Shown one piece after another: positions 9,101-16,251 of a DNA stretch of 40,830 bases. Source of the DNA: Thermococcus celericrescens (GTDB lineage: Archaea; Methanobacteriota_B; Thermococci; Thermococcales; Thermococcaceae); contig NZ_LLYW01000028.1 in assembly GCF_001484195.1 (NCBI RefSeq), positions 1 to 40,830 of the forward strand. The letters run 5' to 3'. A model generated the notes under the pieces. It had not been told where the DNA came from. It saw only the letters and a program-made list of their open reading frames with translations, and ran no database searches. The position numbers and the translations under genes were made by a program. Numbering within the stretch: the stretch's first letter is position 1; each line of letters starts with the position of its first letter.

Positions 9101-10554
9101 AGAGCGTTGCGGACGGTGAGTACTTCATAAAGGGCATCGAGGTTCCGGAGGGAGTCCGGCAGCTTAAGATAAAGATAGGCAATCCGGGTGTAAAGGATGC
9201 AGACCTTGACCTGTACCTCTATAACAGCAAAGGTAAGGAAGTCGTTGATCCGTCCACTTACGTGGGTCCAACGGCTGAGGAAGAGATAGTCATTGATTAC
9301 CCGGCTTCAGGAAATTACTCAATTGTCGTTGAAGGCTTCGACGTTAAGGACGAGAACGGCAATCCAACAACGACAACCTTCGACCTGGTTGTCCAGATGG
9401 TTGTGGACAACGGCAACATAAAGCTCAATAAGAACAGTGTTGTCCTTGGAATCGGTGAGAGTGCTGAGTTGACTGCCAACGTAACGATTTCGAAGAACCT
9501 GCCCGCGGGAGTTTACTCCGGAGTCATCGAGGTCGTAGAAAACAACATTTACAATGATCTGTACAACTACTATGATTCGAACAACTACAACAGACCCGAT
9601 GAACTTGCAAGGGCCAGGGCCACTATCGCCACAATTCCGATAACCGTCATAGTGGACAGGGCCACCCTCGCGGTCGGTATAGACTCCAAGAGTGCCGTCA
9701 TTGGAGAGGCTAAGGAATTCACACTTACAGTCAAGAATGCCGTAAATGGCGAACCAGTTCCCAATGCGACCGTTGAAATCGAGGGCATTAAGTACGCCAC
9801 CAACGAAAACGGTACCGTCAAGTTCAACTATACTGCGACGGGCTTTGAGGATGAGATTGACGTAACGGTAACCGCCGACAACTTTGTTACTTACGAGGGC
9901 TCCTTCAAGCTTACAGTTAGTGAACCCGAAACCAAACCTGTGACCAAGCCATCTGCAGCTGTTGCATCGGAAGAGCCGGGAGCCAATGTCCAGTTCGACC
10001 CAGAGGAGGACATGACGGTTAAGGGCAATGAGGTTACATTAACCGTCAATGGAAGCACTGGAAAAACTGCTACAATCATGGTCAAACTGCCAAAAGGTGC
10101 ACAGATTAAGGGAGTATCTGCTGAACCAGAGGGACACCTTGTCGACTGGTGGACTGAGGACGGCGAGAAGGCGACTTACCTCTTCGTGAAGGTTAGATTT
10201 GCATCCCCCGTCACTGTATCAGTAAAGTACAGTGTGCCGACTAGGTCATCCATCCCGACCCTCAACTTCCTCGGCTACCGCTACTACCACATGTACCTCC
10301 AGCAGTTCAATGAGCTCTACCAGAAGGCCCTCGAGCTCGGTGTCGATAACGAGACCCTTCAGCAGGCCCTCAGCCACAATGAAACCGCCGCAGAGTACTA
10401 CAAGACTGCAGAGGAAATTGCAGGCGGCAACCTGTTGCTCAACCTCGGGGACATCAGGCTGCTCCTGCCGCTGAGACAGGCATATCTCCACGAGATGAAG
10501 GCAGTGAAGATACTCCAGAAGGCCGTTGAGGAGATTGAAAACTCCGAGGGCTGA
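6190..10554 (+). CDS. Pyrolysin-like secreted subtilisin-family serine protease
   Basis: Large extracellular S8 protease (1454 aa) that degrades proteins or peptides outside the cell. A Sec signal peptide covers residues 1-28 (hydrophobic core then PVASA, likely cut after Ala28). A propeptide follows to about residue 150. The catalytic triad is visible: Asp189 in AVLDTGVD, His376 in GHSHGTHVAGT and Ser624 in MSGTSMATPH, with oxyanion Asn500 in AAGNEGP. About 150 residues are inserted between Asp and His, as in pyrolysin and stetterlysin. After the catalytic domain come beta-sandwich regions, a PPC-like domain (about 988-1071), an Ig-like domain (about 1157-1245), a linker rich in Pro/Glu/Thr, and a helical C-terminal part with alternating charge (about 1360-1454). 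Many N-x-S/T sequons suggest glycosylation. It stands alone with its own promoter. Oligopeptides it releases would feed peptide fermentation. Confidence 0.95.
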   Translation: MNRKALSLLIVVVMVLAVVPAALPVASAGTTVSATGTSAPAGGSDSRPSYQVVSKEVSTAALNAIMAGQPNMVLIVRVKDGKLEEAKSELEALGAKVLDENKILNMLLIRIKPEKVKELNYVSVLERAWLNKERKLVPPDTREVLSTKTNAAAGEAEPKMYNSTWVINALQFIQDIGYDGNGTVVAVLDTGVDPNHPFLNITPEGKKKIIDWRDFTDEGYVDTQYQFDNVTNGVLIINKTFVVFAGLKVNSSTGYMEYVTETLHIDNVTISGITSANGVYHFGLLPERYFDMNFDGDTDDFYPVLLVNSSGNGYDVAYVDTDLDFDFTDEVPLGQYNMTYDVAVFNYSDYGPLNYVLAEIDPDGNYAYFGWDGHSHGTHVAGTIAGYDSNNDAWDWLSQYSGTYIDWWTETKTQTFNLDTTQGVAPGAQIMAIRVLRSAGGGYDWEIISGMTYAATHGADVISMSLGGNAPLLDGTDPESVAVDELTEEYGVVFVIAAGNEGPGINIIGSPGVATKAITVGAAVVPIEYETRMTFFYGILYWDWFDILPTYGYYGRDTNYDNIRIAYFSSRGPRIDGMFKPDIVAPGYAIYSSIPMWAASFEGLAEYYGLQPGPPGADFMSGTSMATPHVSGVVALLISGAKKEGIDYTPNKIKKALESGATWLEGDPYLGQEYTELDQGHGLVNVTKSWELLESMDGMKLPTVDHWADKSYSDFADYLGVDVIKGLYARNSVPKTVDWHIKYVGDTKYRTFNVYATEPWIKVPVSTITLVNNTDFVLTVEYDTDGLAPGLYVGRIIIDDPTTPVIDDEILNTIVIPENFTPENNYTLKWEDSNGAHMQTHHFVRIPENVDGLWTEVKYSNYLEYGIYTPYGMYVFPFQTSDEPHVVTDPAPGVWELVTSGFNWEYPTGYVGNLTASIYGVNITPNIWQVSRVYGDNNTGFTFNVNLKNIYTPINASIVAIGLGTYSASIESVADGEYFIKGIEVPEGVRQLKIKIGNPGVKDADLDLYLYNSKGKEVVDPSTYVGPTAEEEIVIDYPASGNYSIVVEGFDVKDENGNPTTTTFDLVVQMVVDNGNIKLNKNSVVLGIGESAELTANVTISKNLPAGVYSGVIEVVENNIYNDLYNYYDSNNYNRPDELARARATIATIPITVIVDRATLAVGIDSKSAVIGEAKEFTLTVKNAVNGEPVPNATVEIEGIKYATNENGTVKFNYTATGFEDEIDVTVTADNFVTYEGSFKLTVSEPETKPVTKPSAAVASEEPGANVQFDPEEDMTVKGNEVTLTVNGSTGKTATIMVKLPKGAQIKGVSAEPEGHLVDWWTEDGEKATYLFVKVRFASPVTVSVKYSVPTRSSIPTLNFLGYRYYHMYLQQFNELYQKALELGVDNETLQQALSHNETAAEYYKTAEEIAGGNLLLNLGDIRLLLPLRQAYLHEMKAVKILQKAVEEIENSEG

Positions 10555-10573
10555 TGCCCTCAACCTTCTTCCT

Positions 10574-10587
10574 TTCTCGATTTTTAT
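10574..10587 (+). terminator. T-rich transcription end after the protease
   Basis: A pyrimidine-rich stretch ending in CTCGATTTTTATC follows the stop at 10552-10554. Oligo-T without a hairpin is sufficient for termination in Thermococcales. The call rests only on composition. Confidence 0.3.
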
Positions 10588-10601
10588 CCGTTGCACCAAC
10601 T

Positions 10602-10612
10602 CTTTTAAACCT
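10602..10612 (+). promoter_or_regulatory. TATA box of the DUF424 gene
   Basis: CTTTTAAACCT centred about 35 nt before the ATG at 10641. This rules out the longer open frame that begins at 10554, because it would start upstream of the promoter. Confidence 0.55.
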
Positions 10613-10640
10613 GTCCGCGTTTCTCACTCCGGTGGCGCTC

Positions 10641-10940
10641 ATGATATACGTTAAAATATACCGAGTCCAGGGGGAGGTTCTCCTCGCGGCCTGCGATGAG
10701 GAGCTCCTCGGAAAGACCTTCAGGGAGGGCGACCTCAAGCTTGAAGTTAAGGAGCGGTTTTATAGGGGGGAACTGGTCGAGGAAGACGCCCTTGGGCCCC
10801 TGCTGCACGAAGCCACGATAGCCAATCTTACCGGCGAACGTTGTGTCTCCAAGGCAATAGAGCTTGGCTACGTTGATGAAGACAGGGTCCTCAGAATTCA
10901 GGGTGTTCCACACGCACAGATGGCCCGGCTCTTCCTCTGA
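10641..10940 (+). CDS. DUF424 family protein
   Basis: Small soluble archaeal protein (99 aa) matching the DUF424 family from memory: MIYVKIYRVQGEVLLAACDE, then LLGKTFREGDLKLEV, and a C-terminal half ending in RVLRIQGVPHAQMARLFL. The function of the family is unknown; members are widespread in archaea and often lie near translation genes, as here beside NMD3. The start is set by the TATA box about 35 nt upstream and a GGTG site 6 nt before the ATG. It is transcribed toward NMD3, which has its own TATA box (CATTTTTAAACC near 10945-10956). Confidence 0.75.
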   Translation: MIYVKIYRVQGEVLLAACDEELLGKTFREGDLKLEVKERFYRGELVEEDALGPLLHEATIANLTGERCVSKAIELGYVDEDRVLRIQGVPHAQMARLFL

Positions 10941-10985
10941 GCTACATTTTTAAACCTCTCCCCGCACCAACCACCGGTGAGAGAG

Positions 10986-12050
10986 ATGAGCGAGAGGTTC
11001 TGCTACAGGTGCGGGATAAGCGAGAGCGAGGGGGGCCCGCTGATAGACGGACTCTGCCAGGTCTGCTTCAGAAAGGAGAACCCGGTTTTGCTGATTGAGA
11101 GGGAAATCAACACGGAACTCTGCCAGAACTGCGGGAGCTACAGGAAGAGGGGCGTCTGGGTTGATCCTGCGAGCTATGACCTTGAGGAGCTTATATTCGA
11201 GGTGGCCGAAAACACCCTCCTGGAGGCCCTCGAGGATTCTTTCAGCGAGAAAATCGTGGAGTACGAGGTGGTCTCCCAGGAGGGGCTTGACGAAATTGAC
11301 GAGCTTCCAGTTGGACGGGCTGCGGTGGCCTTTGAACCCGCTGACTTTCACCTTGAACACTTTCCGGCGATAGTGACCTACGGGGTCCGTGTAAAGGCCA
11401 GGATTCACGAGCTCCAGCGCGAGCTCCACGACGAGACCAGATACGTCACGGTCTATGTACGCCAGACCGTCTGTCCGCGCTGTTCCAAGTTCCTCGGCGG
11501 CTACTTCGAGGCCATACTCCAGGTCCGTGCCGAGGGCAGGCCGCTGACTGAGGAGGAACGGAAGGCCATAGGAAAGCTCGTCGAGGAGAAGGTGGACGAG
11601 ATAATGCGCAGGGACAGGATGGGCTTCATCCAGGACACCATAGAGAAGGAGGAGGGCATGGACTTCTACATGGGCTCGACTTCAAGTGCCAGGAAACTCG
11701 CTCAGGCGATAAAGGAGCGCTTTGGCGGAACGATAAGTGAGGCCTACGAGCTGGTCGGCGTTGACAGACAGACCAGCAGAGAGGTTCACCGCGCGAGCGT
11801 GAGCATCAGGATTCCGAAGTTTCAGAGGGGTGACCTGGTGATGGACAGGCGCGGCAACGTTTACACCGTGGAGAACGTGGACGGGAAGGGTATGACACTC
11901 ACCAACCTGGTCACCCGTGAGACGGAGCGCCGCGACTGGAAGACCGTGAAGCGAGAGGGCATAGAAGCGGTGGAGGGACGAAAGAAAGGAAGCCATGGTA
12001 ACCAGTATAACTCCGACCGAGGTTCAGCTAATGGACATGGAGACGTATGA
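10986..12050 (+). CDS. Archaeal NMD3-like ribosome maturation protein, apparently frameshifted near the 3' end
   Basis: Homologue of eukaryotic NMD3, a large-subunit assembly factor; the archaeal protein is thought to act in 50S maturation. Two zinc fingers are seen near the N-terminus (CYRCG ... CQVCF, residues 6-27, and CQNCGSYRKRG near 40), with another Cys pair near residue 162 (CPRCSKFLGG). The C-terminal part contains beta-barrel sequence (RGNVYTVENVDG, then TLTNLVTRETERRDWK). The start ATG 10986 has GGTGA 5 nt upstream; an in-frame GTG at 10977 overlaps that site. From about residue 332 the frame reads an odd tail (GSHGNQYNSDRGSANGHG). The neighbouring frame gives a natural continuation ending at 12153, so a one-base slip or indel near 11985-11992 is suspected. 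Confidence 0.85.
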   Translation: MSERFCYRCGISESEGGPLIDGLCQVCFRKENPVLLIEREINTELCQNCGSYRKRGVWVDPASYDLEELIFEVAENTLLEALEDSFSEKIVEYEVVSQEGLDEIDELPVGRAAVAFEPADFHLEHFPAIVTYGVRVKARIHELQRELHDETRYVTVYVRQTVCPRCSKFLGGYFEAILQVRAEGRPLTEEERKAIGKLVEEKVDEIMRRDRMGFIQDTIEKEEGMDFYMGSTSSARKLAQAIKERFGGTISEAYELVGVDRQTSREVHRASVSIRIPKFQRGDLVMDRRGNVYTVENVDGKGMTLTNLVTRETERRDWKTVKREGIEAVEGRKKGSHGNQYNSDRGSANGHGDV

Positions 12051-12153
12051 AACCTATGAACTGGAGAAGCCGCGCATGGAGCTCAGAGAAGGCGAGGTCT
12101 ATCGCATGGTGGAGGTCGGGGGCAGGAGGTACTTCCTTGGCAGAAAGGAATGA
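11995..12153 (+). CDS. Small ORF, probably the displaced C-terminus of the NMD3-like protein
   Basis: A 52-codon ORF (MVTSITPTEVQLMDMETYET ... YFLGRKE) in the +1 frame relative to NMD3, overlapping its 3' end by 56 bp. If one base is skipped after the AAG AAA codons near 11985, NMD3 reads on as GRKKEAMVTSITPTEVQ without a break. The Thr/Glu-rich beta-strand pattern, with QLMDMETYET and the final GGRRYFLG, looks like the last strands of the NMD3 barrel. No good ribosome binding site of its own is present. I therefore favour one gene of about 389 aa broken by an indel, a sequencing error or a programmed shift over an independent small protein. Confidence 0.55.
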   Translation: MVTSITPTEVQLMDMETYETYELEKPRMELREGEVYRMVEVGGRRYFLGRKE

Positions 12154-12179
12154 CCCGGTTCTGTCCCGCCAATCTTTTT

Positions 12180-12196
12180 AACCTTAGGTTTTGAAC
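12180..12196 (+). promoter_or_regulatory. Extended SurR-type site over and after the nsr TATA box
   Basis: AACCTTAGGTTTTGAAC is a perfect match, in reverse orientation, to the published extended SurR consensus GTTn3AACn5GTT. It starts inside the TATA element (CTTTTTAACC, 12174-12183) and runs downstream, 17 nt before the ATG. A bound regulator would block transcription, as expected for a sulfur-induced gene. SurR itself is not in this window. Confidence 0.75.
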
Positions 12197-12213
12197 CTCT
12201 TCTGGTGATGCTC

Positions 12214-13539
12214 ATGGGGAAGACGGTGGTTATCATAGGCGGTGGAGCGGCTGGAATGAGCGCCGCGTCTCGTGTTAAGAGGCTCCAACCCGAGTGGGAC
12301 GTCAAGGTTTTCGAGGCAACGGAGTGGGTCAGCCACGCCCCCTGCGGCGTGCCCTACGTTGTCGAGGGCATCTCGCCGAAGGAGAAGCTTATGCACTACC
12401 CGCCGGAGGTCTTCATCAAGAAGAGGGGTATAGACCTCCACATGAGGGCGGAGGTCCTTGAGGTTGACCAGGGGGCGGTCAGGGTCAGGGAACCCGATGG
12501 GGAGCACACCTACGAGTGGGACTATCTCGTCTTCGCCAACGGTGCCTCCCCCCAAGTTCCGGCCATAGATGGCTGCGGCCTTGAGGGGGTTTTCACCGCG
12601 GACCTTCCACCCGACGCAGTCGCGATAAGGGAATACATGGAAAAGCACGATGTCAGGAACGTTGTTGTCATTGGAACGGGTTACATAGCCCTTGAGATGG
12701 CCGAGGCCTTCGTCGCCCAGGGTAAGAACGTCACCCTCATCGGCAGAAGCGAGCGCATCCTCAGGAAGACATTTGACAAGGAGATCACCGACATCGTTGA
12801 GGAGAAACTCAAGGGCGCCCTCAACCTCCGCCTTCAGGAACTAACGATGCGCTTTGAGGGCGATGGAAAAGTCGAGAGGGTTATCACGGACGCCGGTGAG
12901 TACCCTGCGGATATGGTGATCGTGGCGACGGGCATAAAGCCCAACACCGAGCTCGCTAGGGAGCTGGGGGTCAGGATTGGAGAGACCGGGGCCATCTGGA
13001 CCAACGAGAGGATGGAAACTAGCGTCGAGAACGTCTACGCCGCCGGTGACGTCGCTGAGACGAGGCACCTGATAACCGGCAGGCGCGTCTGGATACCGCT
13101 TGCCCCGCCCGGAAACAAGATGGGATACGTTGCCGGAAGCAATATCGCCGGAAGGGACGTGATCTTCCCGGGCGTTCTTGGAACGAGCATAACCAAGTTC
13201 CTCGACCTGGAAATAGGAAAAACCGGTCTAACCGAAGCGGAGGCTATCAGGGAGGGCTACGACGTCAGGACCGCCTTCATAAAGGCCAGAACAAAGCCCC
13301 ACTACTACCCAGGCGCCAGAGACATATGGCTCAAGGGCGTCGTCGACAACGAGACCAACAGACTTCTCGGTGTCCAGGCGGTTGGAGCCGAGATACTGTC
13401 GAGAATAGACACTGCCGCAACGATGCTCACCGCGGGCTTCACGACCAGGGATGTCTTCTTCACTGACCTGGCATACGCACCGCCCTTCGCCCCCGTCTGG
13501 GACCCGCTAATAGTTCTTGCCAGGGTTCTCAAGTTCTGA
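12214..13539 (+). CDS. nsr: CoA-dependent NAD(P)H sulfur oxidoreductase / CoA-disulfide reductase
   Basis: FAD-dependent pyridine nucleotide-disulfide oxidoreductase (441 aa) of the NSR/CoADR group. It uses NAD(P)H to reduce elemental sulfur or polysulfide in a CoA-dependent way, or CoA disulfide. Seen: the FAD-binding [10 protein letters not shown] near residue 9, single redox-active Cys44 in SHAPCGVPY, the NAD(P)-binding [13 protein letters not shown] near 152, the second FAD motif VYAAGDVAE near 275, and a C-terminal dimerisation domain ending with [17 protein letters not shown] 12214 was chosen because GGTGA lies 5 nt upstream and the TATA centre 36 nt upstream; in-frame GTG 12205 and ATG 12208 fall within the ribosome binding site. 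The promoter carries an extended SurR-type site in repressor position. It ends 6 bp from the convergent MFS gene. Confidence 0.9.
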   Translation: MGKTVVIIGGGAAGMSAASRVKRLQPEWDVKVFEATEWVSHAPCGVPYVVEGISPKEKLMHYPPEVFIKKRGIDLHMRAEVLEVDQGAVRVREPDGEHTYEWDYLVFANGASPQVPAIDGCGLEGVFTADLPPDAVAIREYMEKHDVRNVVVIGTGYIALEMAEAFVAQGKNVTLIGRSERILRKTFDKEITDIVEEKLKGALNLRLQELTMRFEGDGKVERVITDAGEYPADMVIVATGIKPNTELARELGVRIGETGAIWTNERMETSVENVYAAGDVAETRHLITGRRVWIPLAPPGNKMGYVAGSNIAGRDVIFPGVLGTSITKFLDLEIGKTGLTEAEAIREGYDVRTAFIKARTKPHYYPGARDIWLKGVVDNETNRLLGVQAVGAEILSRIDTAATMLTAGFTTRDVFFTDLAYAPPFAPVWDPLIVLARVLKF

Positions 13540-13545
13540 CTCCTC

Positions 13546-14790
13546 TCACTTTTTCAGCAGGGCGAGGCTTCCCCCAATCAGGGCAAGCCCGAGGCCAAAC
13601 GCCGCACCAAATCCCGCCGATGATATGAGTGTGCCGCTTATGGCGCTGCCCGTGATGTATCCCGCCGAGCTGACGACGTTGTAACTCCCCATTGCACTGC
13701 CCTTCTCCTTTTCTCCCGCCCTCTCGCTCACTATGGCAGTCGAGGAGATTCCGATGAAGGCCCAGGAGTAACCCGCAAGGATGTAAGAGGCGAAAGCCAG
13801 CGGGAGCAGCGCTGGGGAGACCAGCATTCCGAGCACCATCGTAGCGAAGGCCCCGGCGCGGAGGAGCAGTCCCTTTTTCAGGATTCCTTCCTTTCCGCCT
13901 CTCATCGCGGCCCCGACGCGGGTGTAGTTCATCGCCGAGACCGCGGAGTTGGCTATGAGTGTCAGGTACACAACCTCCCTCGTGTAGCCCTCACTCGTGA
14001 GGAGCACCGGCATCTGGGGGAAGTAGAGGCCCGCCGCTATCCAGAAGAGCAGGAAGGCTACGTAGAACCTCCCCAGGCCCTCTGGAAGGCTGAAGTTGGT
14101 GTGGAGTATGAAGCTGGGGAAGTAGCGGGCCTTTTCGACGACGTAGTTGCCGAACGCTTTGATAGCCCGTCTGTTGATGTATATCGGAGCCTCCCGTATC
14201 ATCCGCTCCCCCATGAAGACAGAGGGCAGGCCCAGGATGGCGAAGGCGAGGAACAGCTGGGGCATGGTCAGGAACCTCGACAGGCCGAAACCGAGGACTA
14301 GACCGAGGACCCACCCCCAGCCGCTTATCTCGTTGAACTTGCCGATGGCGTGGTCCCAGCTGTGCTTCCTGACGCTCCTCAGCACGAGGGCTATGGGGAC
14401 CGATAGGGTGGAGGCGAGGAAAAATGCGTATACAGTGTTTACCGCGATGAGCTGAGCTGGGGTCTTCACAAAGGCCATCGCCGTGAGGAAGAGCGGAACG
14501 CTGGCAAAGCCGAGGAGTATGAACGGTTTCCTCCGCAGGGTCCTGTCGCTCACCCTGCCCCAGAACAGCGCGCCGAGCATCGAGGCTAGGCTTGCAAGAG
14601 CGAAGGTCAATCCAACGGTTGAGGCGTTCCCCCCGAGTTCCAGGAGGTAGAGGCTCACCAGGGCGGAGCTTCCGCCGGTGGCCACCTTGAACGGCACGAA
14701 GGAGTAGAACCACCTGGGCATCTTGGGGATATAGCGGTAGCGGTTTGCGACCGATGCGTTCCTCACCGCAATGGCAACTCTCTGGCTCAT
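13546..14790 (-). CDS. MFS-family transporter
   Basis: Major facilitator superfamily permease (414 aa from ATG 14790) with about 12 hydrophobic segments. The loop between helices 2 and 3 reads LFWGRVSDRTLRRKP, the classic MFS signature, at about residue 75. After helix 6 a charged cytoplasmic loop (YINRRAIKAFGNYVVEKARY) separates the two halves. The substrate is unknown; the drug-efflux-like branch is possible. The start was placed at 14790 because a TATA box (minus-strand CTTTTTAAAC, 14826-14835) lies about 41 nt upstream, whereas the longer frame would start upstream of it. An AAGGTGGG site precedes the ATG. TnpB element A is inserted immediately behind the promoter without touching it. Confidence 0.85.
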   Translation of the reverse strand: MSQRVAIAVRNASVANRYRYIPKMPRWFYSFVPFKVATGGSSALVSLYLLELGGNASTVGLTFALASLASMLGALFWGRVSDRTLRRKPFILLGFASVPLFLTAMAFVKTPAQLIAVNTVYAFFLASTLSVPIALVLRSVRKHSWDHAIGKFNEISGWGWVLGLVLGFGLSRFLTMPQLFLAFAILGLPSVFMGERMIREAPIYINRRAIKAFGNYVVEKARYFPSFILHTNFSLPEGLGRFYVAFLLFWIAAGLYFPQMPVLLTSEGYTREVVYLTLIANSAVSAMNYTRVGAAMRGGKEGILKKGLLLRAGAFATMVLGMLVSPALLPLAFASYILAGYSWAFIGISSTAIVSERAGEKEKGSAMGSYNVVSSAGYITGSAISGTLISSAGFGAAFGLGLALIGGSLALLKK

Positions 14791-14825
14791 TTTTCCCACC
14801 TTGAGGCCTCCGAGAGGCCGGTTTG

Positions 14826-14835
14826 GTTTAAAAAG
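14826..14835 (-). promoter_or_regulatory. TATA box of the MFS gene
   Basis: Minus-strand TTTTTAAACC about 41 nt upstream of ATG 14790. The left end of TnpB element A begins only a few bases beyond it, so the insertion may have replaced upstream regulatory sequence. Confidence 0.5.
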
Positions 14836-14915
14836 ATTGTGCCCAACCACTCAATAAGCCTTCAGGCGAGAAAGCAATACTCTTTTAAAGCCTAAAAATC
14901 ATACCACACTTTGAA

Positions 14916-16186
14916 ATGAAGCGTTCAGTAACGGTCAAACTCCAGCCGAGCAAGGAGCAGGAAAAAGCTCTCTTCGAGTTAGCTCACGCTTCGGCAGTAA
15001 TCTGGAACAGGCTCAATTACCAGCGTTTAAAACAATTCAAAGAATTCGGCAGGATTGATTTTAATGGGACTGAAAAGGAAGCTTACCAAGAGTTCAAAAA
15101 CTGGATTGGGGGATCCACAGTCCAGCAGTTGGCGAGGAAGAACGCCGAAAGCTGGCGGAGCTTCTTCCGGCTCAACAAAAAGAAAAAGACTGGAGAACTG
15201 CCGGAATGGTTCAGGCCAAGACCGCCCGGTTTCGTCCGGGAGGAGAACGGGCGCAAACTCTTCGTAATTCCCCTCCGGAACGATCAGTACAAAATCGACG
15301 GGAACGTCATCGAGTTGAGGCGCCTTGGAAAGTTTGGAAGACTGAGGATTCAATTCAATGGGAGGATCTACCTGAAGGGTAAGCAGGGAAGACTGGAAAT
15401 ACAATACGACCCCGTAAGGCGGAAGTGGTACGCTCACTTGAGCTTTACCGTGGAAGAAAAACTAATCAATGACGAGTGGGTTGAAGTTCCGAAACAACCC
15501 TTAGGCAACCTTTCGGCAGGAATCGACCTTGGAGTGAACAATCTGATGGCAGTTTACGTTGAAAACGGTGAAAGCTTCCTCGTGAACGGCAGACCGTTGA
15601 AGAGCATAGCTTTTTACTGGCAGGGGAGAATAGCCGAGTTCCAGTCGAAACTCAATAAGTCCGGCTGTAAAAAGAGCAGGAAACTCCGGAAAATGTACGA
15701 GAAGGCTAAACTACAAGCCAAACACTACATTAACACGGCAGTCAGGCAAACGGTGGAAAAGCTTTACCGTCTCGGGGTTTCGAGGATTGTTGTTGGCTAC
15801 CCGAAGGGGATAGCAAGAAACTCTGATAAGGGCCGGAAGCAGAATTTCCTTCTCTCCCACGTCTGGCGGTTCAATTACGTCATCAAACGCTTGACTGAAG
15901 TTGCGGAAGAGTTCGGTATCTCCGTCGAGGTTGTTGGTGAGGCTTTCACTTCTCAGGTTTGCCCTCTCTGTGGCCGACGCCATTCAGATGGAAGAATCTT
16001 TAGGGGTTTGTTTAAGTGCCATGGAGAGGGCGTTGTTATGAATGCCGACTTGTTGGTGCCTTCAACATCCTGAAGAGGGTTGTTAGAACGATAACCCCGA
16101 GCCTTCCCGCTTTGGCGGGAGGTAGAGGTAATTGGGGCAAGGCCGTCCCGAGGGGTCGCATGATCCGAAACTGGTGGCAGGAGTAG
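14916..16186 (+). pseudogene. tnpB: TnpB (element A), -1 frame break near the C-terminus
   Basis: RNA-guided DNA nuclease of the IS605/IS1341 TnpB family. The first frame runs 14916-16073 (385 aa). RuvC-I Asp204 lies in GIDLGVNN, RuvC-III Asp378 in VVMNAD, and a zinc-ribbon CPLCG in between. The usual RuvC-II Glu position reads VVGYPKGI; Glu342 in VGEAFTSQVC may substitute. Directly after Asp378 the frame runs off into LLVPSTS-stop. One base back, the frame continues as VGAFNILKRVV ... ITPSLPALAGGRGNWG to the stop at 16184-16186, giving a normal length of about 423 aa. The same break occurs in element B. It is therefore either an ancestral lesion or a programmed -1 shift. I label it a pseudogene because the full product is not encoded in one frame. 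Confidence 0.75.
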
Positions 16187-16251
16187 GAAAGACCCCTCAA
16201 ACCTCCCCACCAATGGCAAGGGATTAACTCTTCAGTACGGGGAGGAGGTCA
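16103..16251 (+). ncRNA. Probable omega/reRNA region of element A
   Basis: TnpB elements make a guide RNA from the 3' end of tnpB and the right end. Visible here: a GC-rich hairpin CTTCCCGC-TTTG-GCGGGAGG (about 16103-16122); an outer stem GAGGGGTC (16150-16157) with GACCCCTC (16191-16198); and the terminal GGGGAGGAGGTCA at about 16239-16251. In this model the guide would begin at about 16252 (GGTAGCCGCAGTTCCTGCAG), which is antisense to the zinc-ribbon gene. RNA identity is inferred from family knowledge; structures were drawn by eye. Confidence 0.5.

Larger units (their letters stand above)
14840..16251 (+). mobile_element. IS605/IS1341-type element A (TnpB only)
   Basis: Boundaries were estimated by comparing this copy with element B on the opposite strand at 38771-40188. 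The left ends match from TGCCCAA through GCAATACTCTTTTAAAGCC to the tnpB start, with scattered transitions only. The right ends match through the 3' hairpins to GGGGAGGAGGTCA, the ending typical of this element type. A carries an extra hairpin (GCCTTCAGGC, about 14858-14867) in its left end that B lacks. No tnpA is present, so transposition would need a transposase supplied elsewhere. It lies between the MFS promoter and the zinc-ribbon gene, and its right end overlaps the latter's 3' end. Confidence 0.7.

Noticed and set aside
10554-10640. Longer start for the DUF424 gene at 10554
   Set aside because: It would begin upstream of the TATA box and add a segment unlike the family; ATG 10641 has correct promoter and ribosome-site spacing.
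14791-14850. Longer start for the MFS transporter at 14850
   Set aside because: The start would lie upstream of the TATA box at 14826-14835 and inside the mobile element's left end.
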